Shown: positions 33,688 through 43,033, counted from the first letter of the stretch. The stretch is DNA of 64,000 nucleotides from Algibacter miyuki (GCF_042427745.1 NZ_JBHMFA010000005.1), one strand, 5' to 3'. Numbers and translations are program-made. The notes: generated by a model from the letters alone, not told the origin.

Positions 33688-35286
33688 ATGAAAAAGTTAT
33701 TTCTATTTGCACTATTAGTTTTATTTATGCCGCACAATTCTTTTGGTCAAAAGCTTATTCAAGGTCATAAATGGGAAACGATTGATTTGTCGTTTACAAC
33801 AAAAGGACATATTGAAAAACCTTTTCAAGTAGAAATATCCTGTACATTTAAAAGTCCTGATGGCTCACAATTAAATGTGCCTGGCTTTTATAACGGTAAC
33901 AATGAATGGCTTGTACGTTTCAACCCAAATATAGAAGGCATTTGGACTTCCATCAGTAATGCTTCAGTAAAAAAACTAAATGGTATTAAGCATGTTATTA
34001 AAGTAGCTCCTGCAAAAAAAGGTGTTCGTGGCGGCATAAAAATTAGTAATACAGATGCTCAAAAGCTTATATACGAAGATGGTTCATCATATAACTTGGT
34101 TGCTAATGAGGTAGATTGGTTGTTTGCTTTAGATTATGGTAATCCCGATTTAACAAAAACAAAAACCTTAATTAATGCTATTTCTGCTAATGGTTTTAAT
34201 CAAATTATTATGAATGTATATGCGTATGATTTGGATTGGAAACAAAGTGAGAACATTGACCCCAAGTGGGATTTTGGATCAAAAAAGGAAATATTCCCAT
34301 TTTTAGGTGATAATGATAATCCGGATTACTCTGCATTAAATGTTGAATTCTTTAAGCATTACGATCGTGTCATCGAGTTACTTGAAGATCATGGCATAGT
34401 CGCACACATCATGATTTATGTTTGGAACAAAATGGTTAATTGGCCTGAAGCGAATTCTGAAGCAGATAATATGTATTTTGATTATGTGGTAAAAAGATAT
34501 CAGGCTAAAAGCAACGTAATTTGGGATATTTCCAAAGAAGCCCTGCGTTATGGCTACGACGATCCTAATTACATTACCGAGCGTATAGACCGGTTAAAAA
34601 GGCTTGATGCTTACAACCGATTGGTAACTGTTCACGATTTTGATTACTGCGAGGCAAATCCCGATAAAGTAGATATTATTTCTGCCCAGTTTTGGCATTC
34701 TGACATCTATAGTAAAATGCTTAAATTAAAATCGCAATACCCAAATAAACCTATTATAAATCTTGAAAATGGTGCTTATGAAAAATGCCAGTATGATATT
34801 TTTCTTGATAGTAATTATGATAACCCAATATCAGGTATAGAAAGAAATTACAAATGTGCTTTTGCCGGAACTTACACCAGTTATTATTGGCAAGGAATGG
34901 CTTGGAATATCGTGATTTATGATCCTTTTTCTGAAGATGTAACCGTGCAACCTAAATTTGAATATTTTAAATATTTACAAGATTTTCTAGACAAAGCTAA
35001 CTTTGAGAAACTCCAACCAAGTGATCGCTATAGTTCTAGCGGTTATTGTTTGGCAAATACCGAAGACGGAGAATATGTATATTATATGCCTAAAGCAAAT
35101 AGTGCCATAGCTATAAAAGGTTTACCTAAATCTGAAAAATTGCAAATCCAATGGTTTAATCCACTCACAGGTGAATATACAGAACCTTACGATGTCGATT
35201 TTAAGAGTTGGTTAATATTGAATCCTGAATTTGAAGGCATTGACAACGTTATTATTGTAAAATTAGTGAATAGAATAAAAAAATAA
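33688..35286 (+). CDS. DUF5060/DUF4038-like secreted glycoside hydrolase candidate
   Basis: The 532-residue protein has a signal peptide (MKKLFLFALLVLF, cleavage at FGQ). An N-terminal DUF5060-type beta domain (about 25-110: 'PFQVEISCTFKSPDGSQLNVPGFYNGNNEW') is followed by a TIM-barrel-like region with 'IIMNVYAYDLDW', 'HIMIYVWN' and 'NVIWDISKEALRYGY', whose acidic residues could be catalytic, and a C-terminal beta domain with 'QWFNPLTGEY' similar to collagen-binding-type modules. Such proteins are putative polysaccharide hydrolases in Bacteroidota. It is 9 bp from the DUF1080 gene. Substrate unknown. Confidence 0.82.
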   Translation: MKKLFLFALLVLFMPHNSFGQKLIQGHKWETIDLSFTTKGHIEKPFQVEISCTFKSPDGSQLNVPGFYNGNNEWLVRFNPNIEGIWTSISNASVKKLNGIKHVIKVAPAKKGVRGGIKISNTDAQKLIYEDGSSYNLVANEVDWLFALDYGNPDLTKTKTLINAISANGFNQIIMNVYAYDLDWKQSENIDPKWDFGSKKEIFPFLGDNDNPDYSALNVEFFKHYDRVIELLEDHGIVAHIMIYVWNKMVNWPEANSEADNMYFDYVVKRYQAKSNVIWDISKEALRYGYDDPNYITERIDRLKRLDAYNRLVTVHDFDYCEANPDKVDIISAQFWHSDIYSKMLKLKSQYPNKPIINLENGAYEKCQYDIFLDSNYDNPISGIERNYKCAFAGTYTSYYWQGMAWNIVIYDPFSEDVTVQPKFEYFKYLQDFLDKANFEKLQPSDRYSSSGYCLANTEDGEYVYYMPKANSAIAIKGLPKSEKLQIQWFNPLTGEYTEPYDVDFKSWLILNPEFEGIDNVIIVKLVNRIKK

Positions 35287-35295
35287 ATATATAAT

Positions 35296-36198
35296 ATGAA
35301 ATCTAGTTTGAAGATAATAGTCATACCAATCACAGTTATTCTAATATGTTTTTCGATAAGCTCTTGCAATTCGAAAAAATCAAATGATAAAGAATGGGAA
35401 CATCTTCTCGATATGGAACTAAGCGACTGGGACGAGTTTGTTGGAGCGCCGCACCATACCGTTGCTATTGAAGGTTGCGAAAAAGGTAACGGCATGGACG
35501 CAGGAACACCTTTAGGTTTAAACAATGATCCCTTAAACGTATTTTCAGCTATAGAAATCGATGGCGAACCTGTATTGAAAATTTCAGGAGAAATATACGG
35601 CGCAATAACCACCAAAAAGGAGTACGAAAACTATCATTTAAGCCTCATGTTTAAGTGGGGAGAAAAAAAATACAAACCTCGTTTAGATAAACCCATGGAT
35701 AGCGGGATTTTGTACCATGCCATTGGGGAGCAAGGTGCCTTTTGGAACTGTTGGATGCAATCTCAAGAGTTTCAAATTCAAGAAGAAGATTGTGGAGATT
35801 ATTACACTATAGCTGGTGCAGGTGCTGATATTAGAGCTATAAAGAAAGAGAATCCAGATTCTGATTGGGATATTTTCATCTATAACCCAGATAGCGATTA
35901 TAAGCAGTTTAAAACAGGAGAGGACGGACGCTGCAGAAAAAGCGCCAACTACGGAAAGTTAGAAGGATGGAATCAAATTGACTTGGTTTGTATAGGCGAT
36001 AAGGCCTATCATATCGTCAATGGAAAAGTAGCACTTGTTATGGAAAAATCCGTTACTTATGGTGAAGACGATATTGCTAAACCGCTTACCAAAGGAAAAA
36101 TTCAACTTCAAAGTGAAGGTGCAGAAGTGTATTATAAGGATATTAAAATAAGATCTATTAGTGAATTACCAAGTCAGTTTGCAAATCAGCTAAATTAA
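35296..36198 (+). CDS. DUF1080 (LamG-like) lipoprotein
   Basis: The 300-residue protein has a lipoprotein signal peptide with Cys24 in the lipobox (ISSC-N). The rest fits DUF1080, a concanavalin-like fold (now associated with 3-keto-glycoside hydrolases): 'EPVLKISGEIYGAITTKKEYENYHLSLMFKWG', 'DSGILYHA', 'WMQSQEFQIQEEDCGDYYTI' and 'GKIQLQSEGAEVYYKDIKIR'. It is 9 bp after the DUF5060-type gene and followed by a strong terminator, so the two make a small secreted carbohydrate-processing operon. Membrane attachment is inferred from the lipobox. Confidence 0.9.
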   Translation: MKSSLKIIVIPITVILICFSISSCNSKKSNDKEWEHLLDMELSDWDEFVGAPHHTVAIEGCEKGNGMDAGTPLGLNNDPLNVFSAIEIDGEPVLKISGEIYGAITTKKEYENYHLSLMFKWGEKKYKPRLDKPMDSGILYHAIGEQGAFWNCWMQSQEFQIQEEDCGDYYTIAGAGADIRAIKKENPDSDWDIFIYNPDSDYKQFKTGEDGRCRKSANYGKLEGWNQIDLVCIGDKAYHIVNGKVALVMEKSVTYGEDDIAKPLTKGKIQLQSEGAEVYYKDIKIRSISELPSQFANQLN

Positions 36199-36225
36199 TA
36201 GTGATACTGAAATATTATATCAAAA

Positions 36226-36268
36226 AAAACACGCTTATCAGAAGGTTTAACCTCCGTAAGCGTGTTTT
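36226..36268. terminator. Bidirectional terminator between DUF1080 gene and thrC
   Basis: AAAACACGCTTA (36226-36237) and TAAGCGTGTTTT (36257-36268) form a perfect 12-bp stem, with an AGGTTTAACCT inner palindrome in the loop. The convergent genes thrC and the DUF1080 gene both end here. Confidence 0.88.
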
Positions 36269-36293
36269 ATATTTTAGGTTGAATTCTATATTA

Positions 36294-37586
36294 TTAATTC
36301 AGTAAAAAACCTTTTAAATCTTCATAAGTTGCAATAGAAATAGCAACTTTTTTCCCTCCCATAACCGATTGTATTTGTTCAGGAAGTGGTTGTTTTTCTT
36401 TAATCACTTCTTCAACAACATCTAAAAATTTTGTTGGATGAGCGGTTTCTAAAAACACACAATGTGCGTTTGGATTTTCTTTTAAATAGGCTTTAGATCC
36501 TAAATAACCTACAGCACCATGCGGATCAGCCACATAATTACAATCGTTAAAAATCTCTAACATGGCTTCACGAGTTTCATTATCAGAAAAACTGTAAGAC
36601 GATAAATTTTCTTTTAAGCCTTCAAAGTTGTTTTTATAAATTTCTTGAATACGAATAAAGTTACTAGGCGCACCAACATCCATAGCATTACTAATGGTTT
36701 GCACCGATGGTTTTGGCTCATAGGTTTCCGATTGTAAATAGCGCGTTACTACGTTATTTTCGTTGTTCGATGCTATAAAATGCTTAATTGGTAAACCCAA
36801 TTGTTGCGCCATCATACCGGCACAAACGTTTCCGAAGTTTCCACTTGGCACTGAAAAAACAATGTTTTCATGCTTATTATGCAACTGTTTATAAGCAAAC
36901 ATAAAATAAAATAACTGCGGTAACCAACGCGCGACATTAATAGAATTGGCCGAGGTTAACTGCATTTTACTGGTTAAGCTTTCATCTAAAAAGGCCGTTT
37001 TAACCATCGCTTGGCAATCATCAAAAGTACCATCAACTTCTAAAGCTTTTATATTCTGCCCTAAAGTTGTTAATTGCATTTCTTGAATATCGCTCACTTT
37101 TCCGCTAGGATAAAGTATCACAACGTTTACACCTTTTACACCCAAAAATCCGTTAGCCACAGCGCCACCAGTATCTCCCGATGTAGCTACTAAAACGGTT
37201 ACTTCATTGGTGTTTTCTTTATTGAAATAACCTAAACAACGGGCCATAAAACGCGCGCCAACATCTTTAAATGCCATGGTTGGACCATGAAACAATTCTA
37301 AAGTTGAAATGTTATCGTTTAACTGAACCACTGGAAAATCAAAAGACAAGGTTTCTTCAACAATAGTTTTTAAAACATTTTCTGGAATTTCTGGCGATAC
37401 AAATTGTTTGATGGCTTCAAAAGCAATTTCAGAATAAGATAAATTATCAATATTATCAAAAAATGATTTTGGTAAAGGCGTTATACTTTCAGGAAAATAC
37501 AATCCTTTATCAGGGGCTAAACCTTTTACAACAGCATCTTTAAACGATGTGTTTTCTGAATTTTTATTTAAAGAGTAGTAAATCAT
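36294..37586 (-). CDS. thrC: Threonine synthase
   Basis: The 430-residue PLP enzyme has the Schiff-base lysine in 'HGPTMAFKDVGARFM' and phosphate-binding 'ATSGDTGGAVANGF', as in threonine synthases of the N-terminal-extended type ('MIYYSLNKNSENTSFKDAVVKGLAPDKGLYFPE'). It converts O-phosphohomoserine to threonine. It is the last gene of thrABC, 56 bp after thrB, and is followed by a bidirectional terminator. Confidence 0.97.
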   Translation of the reverse strand: MIYYSLNKNSENTSFKDAVVKGLAPDKGLYFPESITPLPKSFFDNIDNLSYSEIAFEAIKQFVSPEIPENVLKTIVEETLSFDFPVVQLNDNISTLELFHGPTMAFKDVGARFMARCLGYFNKENTNEVTVLVATSGDTGGAVANGFLGVKGVNVVILYPSGKVSDIQEMQLTTLGQNIKALEVDGTFDDCQAMVKTAFLDESLTSKMQLTSANSINVARWLPQLFYFMFAYKQLHNKHENIVFSVPSGNFGNVCAGMMAQQLGLPIKHFIASNNENNVVTRYLQSETYEPKPSVQTISNAMDVGAPSNFIRIQEIYKNNFEGLKENLSSYSFSDNETREAMLEIFNDCNYVADPHGAVGYLGSKAYLKENPNAHCVFLETAHPTKFLDVVEEVIKEKQPLPEQIQSVMGGKKVAISIATYEDLKGFLLN

Positions 37587-37642
37587 GTGTTATGAAAACC
37601 TGTAGAAACAGGAAACTATTTTTATTTATTTGCAATTCTTAT

Positions 37643-38563
37643 TTAAACTATTTTAACGCCTTCGGTATTTATTTTAGAAACATGAATATCAAATGCAATA
37701 CCTGTTTCAGCATAAACTAATTTTATGGCTTCTTTTACTTTATTTGCTACTTCTAAACCTTGGCTCAACGAAAATATCGAAGGTCCAGAACCAGAAATAC
37801 CGCAACCTAAAGATCCTGCTTTTAATGATGCTTTTTTAACATCATCATAATGAGGAATCAATTTGCTACGATGTGGCTCCACAATAACGTCGTGTAATGA
37901 GTCTTTTAGTAAATTGTAGTCATTGGTGTGTAACGCATGGATTAAACTTCCCACGTTAGACCATTGCGTAATAGCATCAGCAAGTGCAACTTCTTTTGGA
38001 AGTACTGCACGAGATTCTGATGTTTTTATTTCAATTTGCGGATGAATGATAGTAGCATACAAATCTGTTGGCGATGGAATTTCCAAAATTTGAACGGGAT
38101 TGATACTTTTAACCAGCGTAAAGCCACCAAAAAGGGCAGGAGCGAGGTTATCGGCATGTTCACATTTACTAGCAATAGCTTCACCTTTTATAGCAAATGC
38201 AGTTAGTTGTGTTTTATTGAATGGACGCCCTAAAAGTTCGTTCATACCAAAGACACTTCCAACGGCACTTGCAGCACTGCTTCCAATACCGCTTCCAGGT
38301 TTAATGTTTTTATAGATTTCAATTTCGAATCCGAAATCGACATCTATGGCGTTATACATGGCTAATGCCGAAACACCTGCAACATTTAATTCGGTTTCGA
38401 AAGGCAAATCGAAACCTTCAATTTTAGTAATAAAAATTCCTTTTTTATCGGTTTTTCTAATCACCATATCGTCGCCAACACTATCCAAACAGAATCCTAA
38501 AACATCAAATCCGCAAGATACATTGGCAACGGTTGCCGGTGAAAATATTTTTATTTCATTCAT
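37643..38563 (-). CDS. thrB: Homoserine kinase
   Basis: The protein of 306 residues is a GHMP-family kinase with 'FSPATVANVSCGFDVLG' at the N-terminus, the ATP-binding 'PGSGIGSSAASAVG' near 90-103 and 'LGCGISGSGPSIFSL' near the C-terminus. It phosphorylates homoserine. I start at the ATG at 38563; the codon at 38566 is TTG. It lies between thrA and thrC in the operon. Confidence 0.97.
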   Translation of the reverse strand: MNEIKIFSPATVANVSCGFDVLGFCLDSVGDDMVIRKTDKKGIFITKIEGFDLPFETELNVAGVSALAMYNAIDVDFGFEIEIYKNIKPGSGIGSSAASAVGSVFGMNELLGRPFNKTQLTAFAIKGEAIASKCEHADNLAPALFGGFTLVKSINPVQILEIPSPTDLYATIIHPQIEIKTSESRAVLPKEVALADAITQWSNVGSLIHALHTNDYNLLKDSLHDVIVEPHRSKLIPHYDDVKKASLKAGSLGCGISGSGPSIFSLSQGLEVANKVKEAIKLVYAETGIAFDIHVSKINTEGVKIV

Positions 38564-38607
38564 CAATATTATATTTTTATTTCTTAAAAAAGGAAAATTA
38601 ATAGGTT

Positions 38608-41052
38608 TTAATTATTTCCAATTCTAATAATATCAGCAAACAAACCAGAAGCAGTAACATCGGCTCCAGCACCGGCACCTTTAATAATCATCGGTTGTTT
38701 TGGGTAACGTTGTGTGTAAAACATCACAATATTATCGCTACCTTCTAAATTATAAAAAGGATGACCTTCAGGAATTTCTTCTAAGCCAACGCTTGCTTTT
38801 CCATCGTTAAATTGGGCTACATATTTTAGCTGGCAATTGTTCGCTTTCGCGGAAGCGTATAGGCTTTGATAATGCGCTTCGTCTTTAATTAATGTCTCGT
38901 AGAAATCGTTTACAGAACCACTTTTTAGTCCTGCTTCCGACAAGAAAGATGCGTTTTCAATATCTTCTAAATTCATTTCAACACCGCTTTCTCTAGCAAG
39001 AATTAAAATTTTACGAGCAACGTCTACACCACTTAAATCTATTCTTGGATCAGGCTCTGTATAGCCTTCAGCACCAGCTTGTTTTACAACATCGTAAAAC
39101 TTAGTTTCATCTGTAAAGTTATTAAACACAAAGTTTAAACTCCCTGATAATACCGCTTGAATAGAGTTTACTTTATCCCCTGAAGCCATTAGATTTCCTA
39201 ACGTATCAATAATTGGTAAACCTGCACCAACATTGGTTTCAAATAAATACGGTGCGTTATATTTTAGAGATAATTCTTTAAGTAATTTATAGTTTTTAAA
39301 ATCGCTAGAACAAGCTATTTTATTACAAGCAACCACACCAATACTTTGACGTAAATAATCGGCATATAAATTAGCAACATCAGCATTTGCTGTAACATCA
39401 ACAAAAATACTGTTACGTAAATTCAGGTTTTTAGTGTTTTCAAAGAAACCTTTTAAACTTGCTGTTTCACCAGAATCTAAAAGTGTTTTCCAATTTTTTA
39501 AATCGATACCTTCTTCATTAAAAATCATTTTTCTGGAATTTGATAATCCAGCAACACGAAGGTTAATTTTAAGATTTTCTTTTAGATATTTCTTTTGTTG
39601 TTTTATTTGTTCCACTAAACGCTCACCAACATTTCCAACACCTGTGATAAACACATTAAGTTGTTTTGTTTTCGATTCGAAAAACTGTTCATGTAACGTA
39701 TTTAAAGCCTTTTTAACATCTGATTCTGCGATGACTGCAGAAATATTTTTTTCTGAAGCGCCTTGAGCAATCGCTCTAATATTGATATTGTTTTTTCCTA
39801 AAGTACTAAACATTTTACCGCTAATACCTTGGTGATTTTTCATGTTATCGCCAACCAAAGCAATAATAGACAGATTGGTTTCAACAATAATAGGATCTAT
39901 TTTTTGAAGTGCAATTTCGTTTTCAAAAGCAAAATCGATAGCCACTCTAGCACGTTCGGCTTCCTTATCATCAATCCCTAAACAAATAGAATGTTCTGAC
40001 GAGGCTTGAGTAATCATTATAATATTGATTTTTTCCTGAGAAAGCGTTTCAAACAAACGTTTAGAAAATCCTGGTATGCCAACCATGCCGCTACCTTGCA
40101 AAGTTAATAAAGCAATATTGCTAATATTACTAATACCTTTTACAGGTGTTACTTCTTCAACAACATCGTTAGAGATTATAGTGCCCACAGCTTCTGGTTC
40201 CATCGTGTTTTTAATATGAATAGGAATGCCTAAACTTAACACAGGTTGAACCGTTGGTGGATATAGTACTTTTGCACCAAAATGCGATAATTCCATCGCT
40301 TCTTGGTAAGATATTTTTGAAATAGGGTAGGCTTGTTTAACCAGTTTTGGATTGGTTGTAAACATACCGCTAACGTCTGTCCAAATCTCTAATTGATCCA
40401 CTTTTAAAGCTGCAGCAACAATGGCAGCTGTAAAATCTGATCCGCCACGGCCAAGTGTGGTTTGCTCGCCTAATTTAGACTTAGAAACAAAACCAGGTAA
40501 AATAGTAATGTTTTGCGATGCGGATTTAAAGTAATCTTGAATATTCGCGTTAGTTACTTTAAAATCGACTTCGGCTCTTGTGAAATTAGAGTTGGTGATA
40601 ATAATATCTTGAGAGTTTTTACGTTCCGCAGAAATCCCTCTATTTTTCATGGTTTCGGCAATAATATAAGAAGATAACTTCTCACCAAAACTCACAAGTT
40701 TATCTGAAGTTTTAGGCGATAATTCATTAATTAAGTAAATACCGTTTAATAAATCTTCTAAAGCCGTAAACTCATTGTCAACATGTTTTGTAATGTTTTC
40801 ACCATTACCTAAATTTAATTCATTGATAATTCCGAAGTGAATATCTTTAATTAAATTAAGTGTGTCTTTATAAGCTAGTTCTTTGTTTTGAGCTTGTTTT
40901 CCTGTTAAAAGTAATTTATCTGTAATACCACCAACTGCGGAAACTACACAAACTACGGCATCGGTTTTGCCATAGTTTTCTAAAATATCGATAACTTTAT
41001 TTATGTTTTCTGAAGAGCCTACAGAGGTTCCACCAAATTTTAAAACTTTCAT
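38608..41052 (-). CDS. thrA: Bifunctional aspartate kinase/homoserine dehydrogenase
   Basis: The 814-residue fusion starts with an aspartokinase (about 1-290: 'MKVLKFGGTSVGSSENI', 'TTLGRGGSDFTAAI'), two ACT domains (about 310-450), and a homoserine dehydrogenase (about 465-814: 'VFITGVGNVGERLV', 'NVGAGLPIIDTLGNL', 'AEGYTEPDPRIDLSGVDVARKILIL'). It makes aspartyl phosphate and reduces aspartate semialdehyde to homoserine; the ACT domains usually bind threonine for feedback. Threonine-rich leader peptide upstream (41136-41243) suggests transcription attenuation in addition. Full length. Confidence 0.97.
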   Translation of the reverse strand: MKVLKFGGTSVGSSENINKVIDILENYGKTDAVVCVVSAVGGITDKLLLTGKQAQNKELAYKDTLNLIKDIHFGIINELNLGNGENITKHVDNEFTALEDLLNGIYLINELSPKTSDKLVSFGEKLSSYIIAETMKNRGISAERKNSQDIIITNSNFTRAEVDFKVTNANIQDYFKSASQNITILPGFVSKSKLGEQTTLGRGGSDFTAAIVAAALKVDQLEIWTDVSGMFTTNPKLVKQAYPISKISYQEAMELSHFGAKVLYPPTVQPVLSLGIPIHIKNTMEPEAVGTIISNDVVEEVTPVKGISNISNIALLTLQGSGMVGIPGFSKRLFETLSQEKINIIMITQASSEHSICLGIDDKEAERARVAIDFAFENEIALQKIDPIIVETNLSIIALVGDNMKNHQGISGKMFSTLGKNNINIRAIAQGASEKNISAVIAESDVKKALNTLHEQFFESKTKQLNVFITGVGNVGERLVEQIKQQKKYLKENLKINLRVAGLSNSRKMIFNEEGIDLKNWKTLLDSGETASLKGFFENTKNLNLRNSIFVDVTANADVANLYADYLRQSIGVVACNKIACSSDFKNYKLLKELSLKYNAPYLFETNVGAGLPIIDTLGNLMASGDKVNSIQAVLSGSLNFVFNNFTDETKFYDVVKQAGAEGYTEPDPRIDLSGVDVARKILILARESGVEMNLEDIENASFLSEAGLKSGSVNDFYETLIKDEAHYQSLYASAKANNCQLKYVAQFNDGKASVGLEEIPEGHPFYNLEGSDNIVMFYTQRYPKQPMIIKGAGAGADVTASGLFADIIRIGNN
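38842..38857. repeat. GC-rich near-palindrome CGCTTTCGCGGAAGCG in thrA
   Basis: This 16-bp element with one T/G mismatch pair lies in a loop of the homoserine dehydrogenase part (residues 'ASAKAN'). It shares its core with 14644-14655 in dnaX. Confidence 0.45.
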
Positions 41053-41091
41053 GTTTTAATGAATTGAAAAATTAAAAAAAATACTTGAATT

Positions 41092-41114
41092 TTCGCGATT
41101 TATGTTATCGCAAA
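41092..41114 (-). terminator. Possible attenuator hairpin of the thr leader
   Basis: On the minus strand, GCGAT and ATCGC (41107-41111 and 41095-41099) close a 7-base loop with extra U-G, U-A, U-A pairs, and a U8 run (41074-41081) follows about ten bases later. The spacing to the U tract is longer than in a typical terminator, so the assignment is tentative. Confidence 0.35.
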
Positions 41115-41135
41115 TATAGCCTGAAGAATATATAA

Positions 41136-41243
41136 CTAGTAACCCCAAAGGGTTGTAATATTTGTAGTTGTACCAAAAACAGTTACTGTTCCTTTTGTAG
41201 AAAAAGAAATAGTTGTATTTGTATTTTGGTTGAATTGATTCAT
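41136..41243 (-). CDS. thrL: Threonine-rich leader peptide of the thrABC operon
   Basis: An ORF of 35 residues opens with ATG at 41241-41243 and ends with TAG at 41136-41138, 83 bp before thrA. Eleven of 35 residues are threonine (8, 10, 11, 16, 19, 21, 25, 26, 27, 30, 31) and two are isoleucine (12, 29), the amino acids whose scarcity would be sensed. A -7 box lies 20 bp upstream, and a possible hairpin plus U tract lies between it and thrA. This composition and position match the thr leader peptides that control attenuation in other bacteria; control by Thr/Ile supply is inferred. Confidence 0.82.
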   Translation of the reverse strand: MNQFNQNTNTTISFSTKGTVTVFGTTTNITTLWGY

Positions 41244-41263
41244 TATTGTTATATAATACCCTT

Positions 41264-41271
41264 CAAAAGTA
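41264..41271 (-). promoter_or_regulatory. -7 box upstream of the thr leader
   Basis: On the minus strand TACTTTTG matches TAnnTTTG. Transcription would start near 41258, leaving about 15 bases before the leader ATG. Confidence 0.5.
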
Positions 41272-41395
41272 TTACTTTTAGGCTTATAAAAAAACTAAAA
41301 TATATTTTTTACAGAATTCTTATGTAGAATCGAATTTCATAAAAATAAAACGACAAACTTTAATAAGAATTGAAAAATCAATAATAATAAAATTA

Positions 41396-42952
41396 ATGAA
41401 GTTATTTTCTAAAGAACAAATTTACGCTGGCGACAAAATTACTAGTGAAAAACAACAAATTTCGTCTACCGATTTAATGGAACGTGCAGGAAGTCAAATT
41501 TTTAATTGGATTGATTTACGAATGCAAGGTGCTCAAGTCCCAATACATGTGTTTTGTGGTATTGGTAATAATGGGGGAGATGGTTTAGTTTTAGCGCGTC
41601 AACTTATTTTAGCAGGTTATAATGTAAATACGTTTGTGGTAAATTGTAGTGATAAGCGTTCAAAAGACTTTTTAGTTAATTATGACCGCATTAAAAATGT
41701 TACTAAAAATTGGCCAACACTTTTGAGGTGTGCAGAAGATTTTCCTGTAATTCAACCCGAAGATATTATTGTAGATGCTGTTTTTGGTATAGGGTTAAAC
41801 CGGCCTGTTGATGAGTGCGTTAAAAACTTATTTATTCATTTTAGAACGAGTAAAGCGTTTACATTATCGATAGATATTCCATCAGGCTTATACACAGATA
41901 AAGCGGTAACCGATGAAGATGGTGTGGTGCATGCTGGGTATACTTTAAGTTTTGCATCACCTAAATTAGTATTCTTTTTACCCGAAACAGCCAAATATAC
42001 GGTGCAATGGGAGGTTCTAGACATAGGTTTAGATCAAGAATTTTTACAAACTACACAAACCGAAGCGCAATTAATTGGCAAACATGAAGTATTGCCAAAT
42101 TATATTCAACGAGGAAAATTTTCGCATAAAGGAGAGTTTGGCCACGCCTTGATTATTGGGGGAAGTTATGGTAAAATGGGTGCCGTTACTTTAGCCAGTA
42201 AAGCGGCATTATCAGCCGGAGCAGGATTAGTTACAGCATATATTCCGAAGTGTGGTTATCAAATTTTGCAAACGGCATTGCCAGAAGCTATGGTAATAAC
42301 GGATGTGAATAAGGAAAAAATAACAGCTATCGATTTTGACATAACACCTACCGTTATTGGTTTTGGTATAGGGATTGGTACTGATGAAAAAACACTAAAA
42401 GCATTCAAATCGTTTCTGAAATCTAATAAATCACCATTAGTTATTGATGCAGATGGTATTAATATGTTGGCTAAAAAGCAGGATTTACTAAAACTATTAC
42501 CTGCAGAAACGGTTTTAACGCCGCATCCAAAAGAACTAGAACGTTTAATTGGTACTTGGGAAAATGATTTTAATAAGCTAGAAAAAGTAAAGGCATTTTC
42601 GAATACCTATAAAGTGATTGTAGTGATTAAAGGAGCCAATAGCATTACCGTTTTTGATGATACACTTTATGTAAACACAACAGGAAACCCGGGATTAGCT
42701 ACCGCTGGCAGTGGAGATACTTTAACCGGAATTATAACAGGTTTAATTGCGCAGGGTTATCATCCTGTTGTAGCTTCTATTTTTGGTGTGTATTTACACG
42801 GAAAAGCTGCCGATATTGCTGTTGAAAATTATGGTTACCAAAGTTTATTAGCGAGCCATATTATAGATTATTTAGGTGAAGCGTTTATCGATTTATTTAA
42901 AGAGCCAGAACAACAACAGGTTGCACAAGCAGAGGAGGAGCCGCAAAAATAA
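41396..42952 (+). CDS. nnr: Bifunctional NAD(P)H-hydrate epimerase/dehydratase
   Basis: The 518-residue protein joins an N-terminal YjeF epimerase domain (about 1-225; 'CGIGNNGGDGLVLARQL', 'DAVFGIGLNRPV', 'SIDIPSGLYTDKAV') to a C-terminal ADP-dependent dehydratase (about 230-505; 'GHALIIGGSYGKMGAVTLASKAALSAGAGLV', 'LTPHPKELERLIG', 'TAGSGDTLTGIITGLIAQG'). It repairs hydrated NADH and NADPH. Divergent from the thr operon. A strong terminator follows. Confidence 0.97.
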   Translation: MKLFSKEQIYAGDKITSEKQQISSTDLMERAGSQIFNWIDLRMQGAQVPIHVFCGIGNNGGDGLVLARQLILAGYNVNTFVVNCSDKRSKDFLVNYDRIKNVTKNWPTLLRCAEDFPVIQPEDIIVDAVFGIGLNRPVDECVKNLFIHFRTSKAFTLSIDIPSGLYTDKAVTDEDGVVHAGYTLSFASPKLVFFLPETAKYTVQWEVLDIGLDQEFLQTTQTEAQLIGKHEVLPNYIQRGKFSHKGEFGHALIIGGSYGKMGAVTLASKAALSAGAGLVTAYIPKCGYQILQTALPEAMVITDVNKEKITAIDFDITPTVIGFGIGIGTDEKTLKAFKSFLKSNKSPLVIDADGINMLAKKQDLLKLLPAETVLTPHPKELERLIGTWENDFNKLEKVKAFSNTYKVIVVIKGANSITVFDDTLYVNTTGNPGLATAGSGDTLTGIITGLIAQGYHPVVASIFGVYLHGKAADIAVENYGYQSLLASHIIDYLGEAFIDLFKEPEQQQVAQAEEEPQK

Positions 42953-42973
42953 TACTCAAAATAAAAGATATAA

Positions 42974-43008
42974 AATTAAAAAGCCACGATAATCGTGGCT
43001 TTTTAATT
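42974..43008. terminator. Convergent terminator after nnr
   Basis: A perfect 16-bp stem with core AAAGCCACGA/TCGTGGCTTT and a three-base loop spans 42974-42989 and 42993-43008. It gives U-rich tails on both strands, serving nnr and the TlpA-like gene at 43034. Confidence 0.9.
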
Positions 43009-43033
43009 TTTAATGATATAGATTTTATATGAA

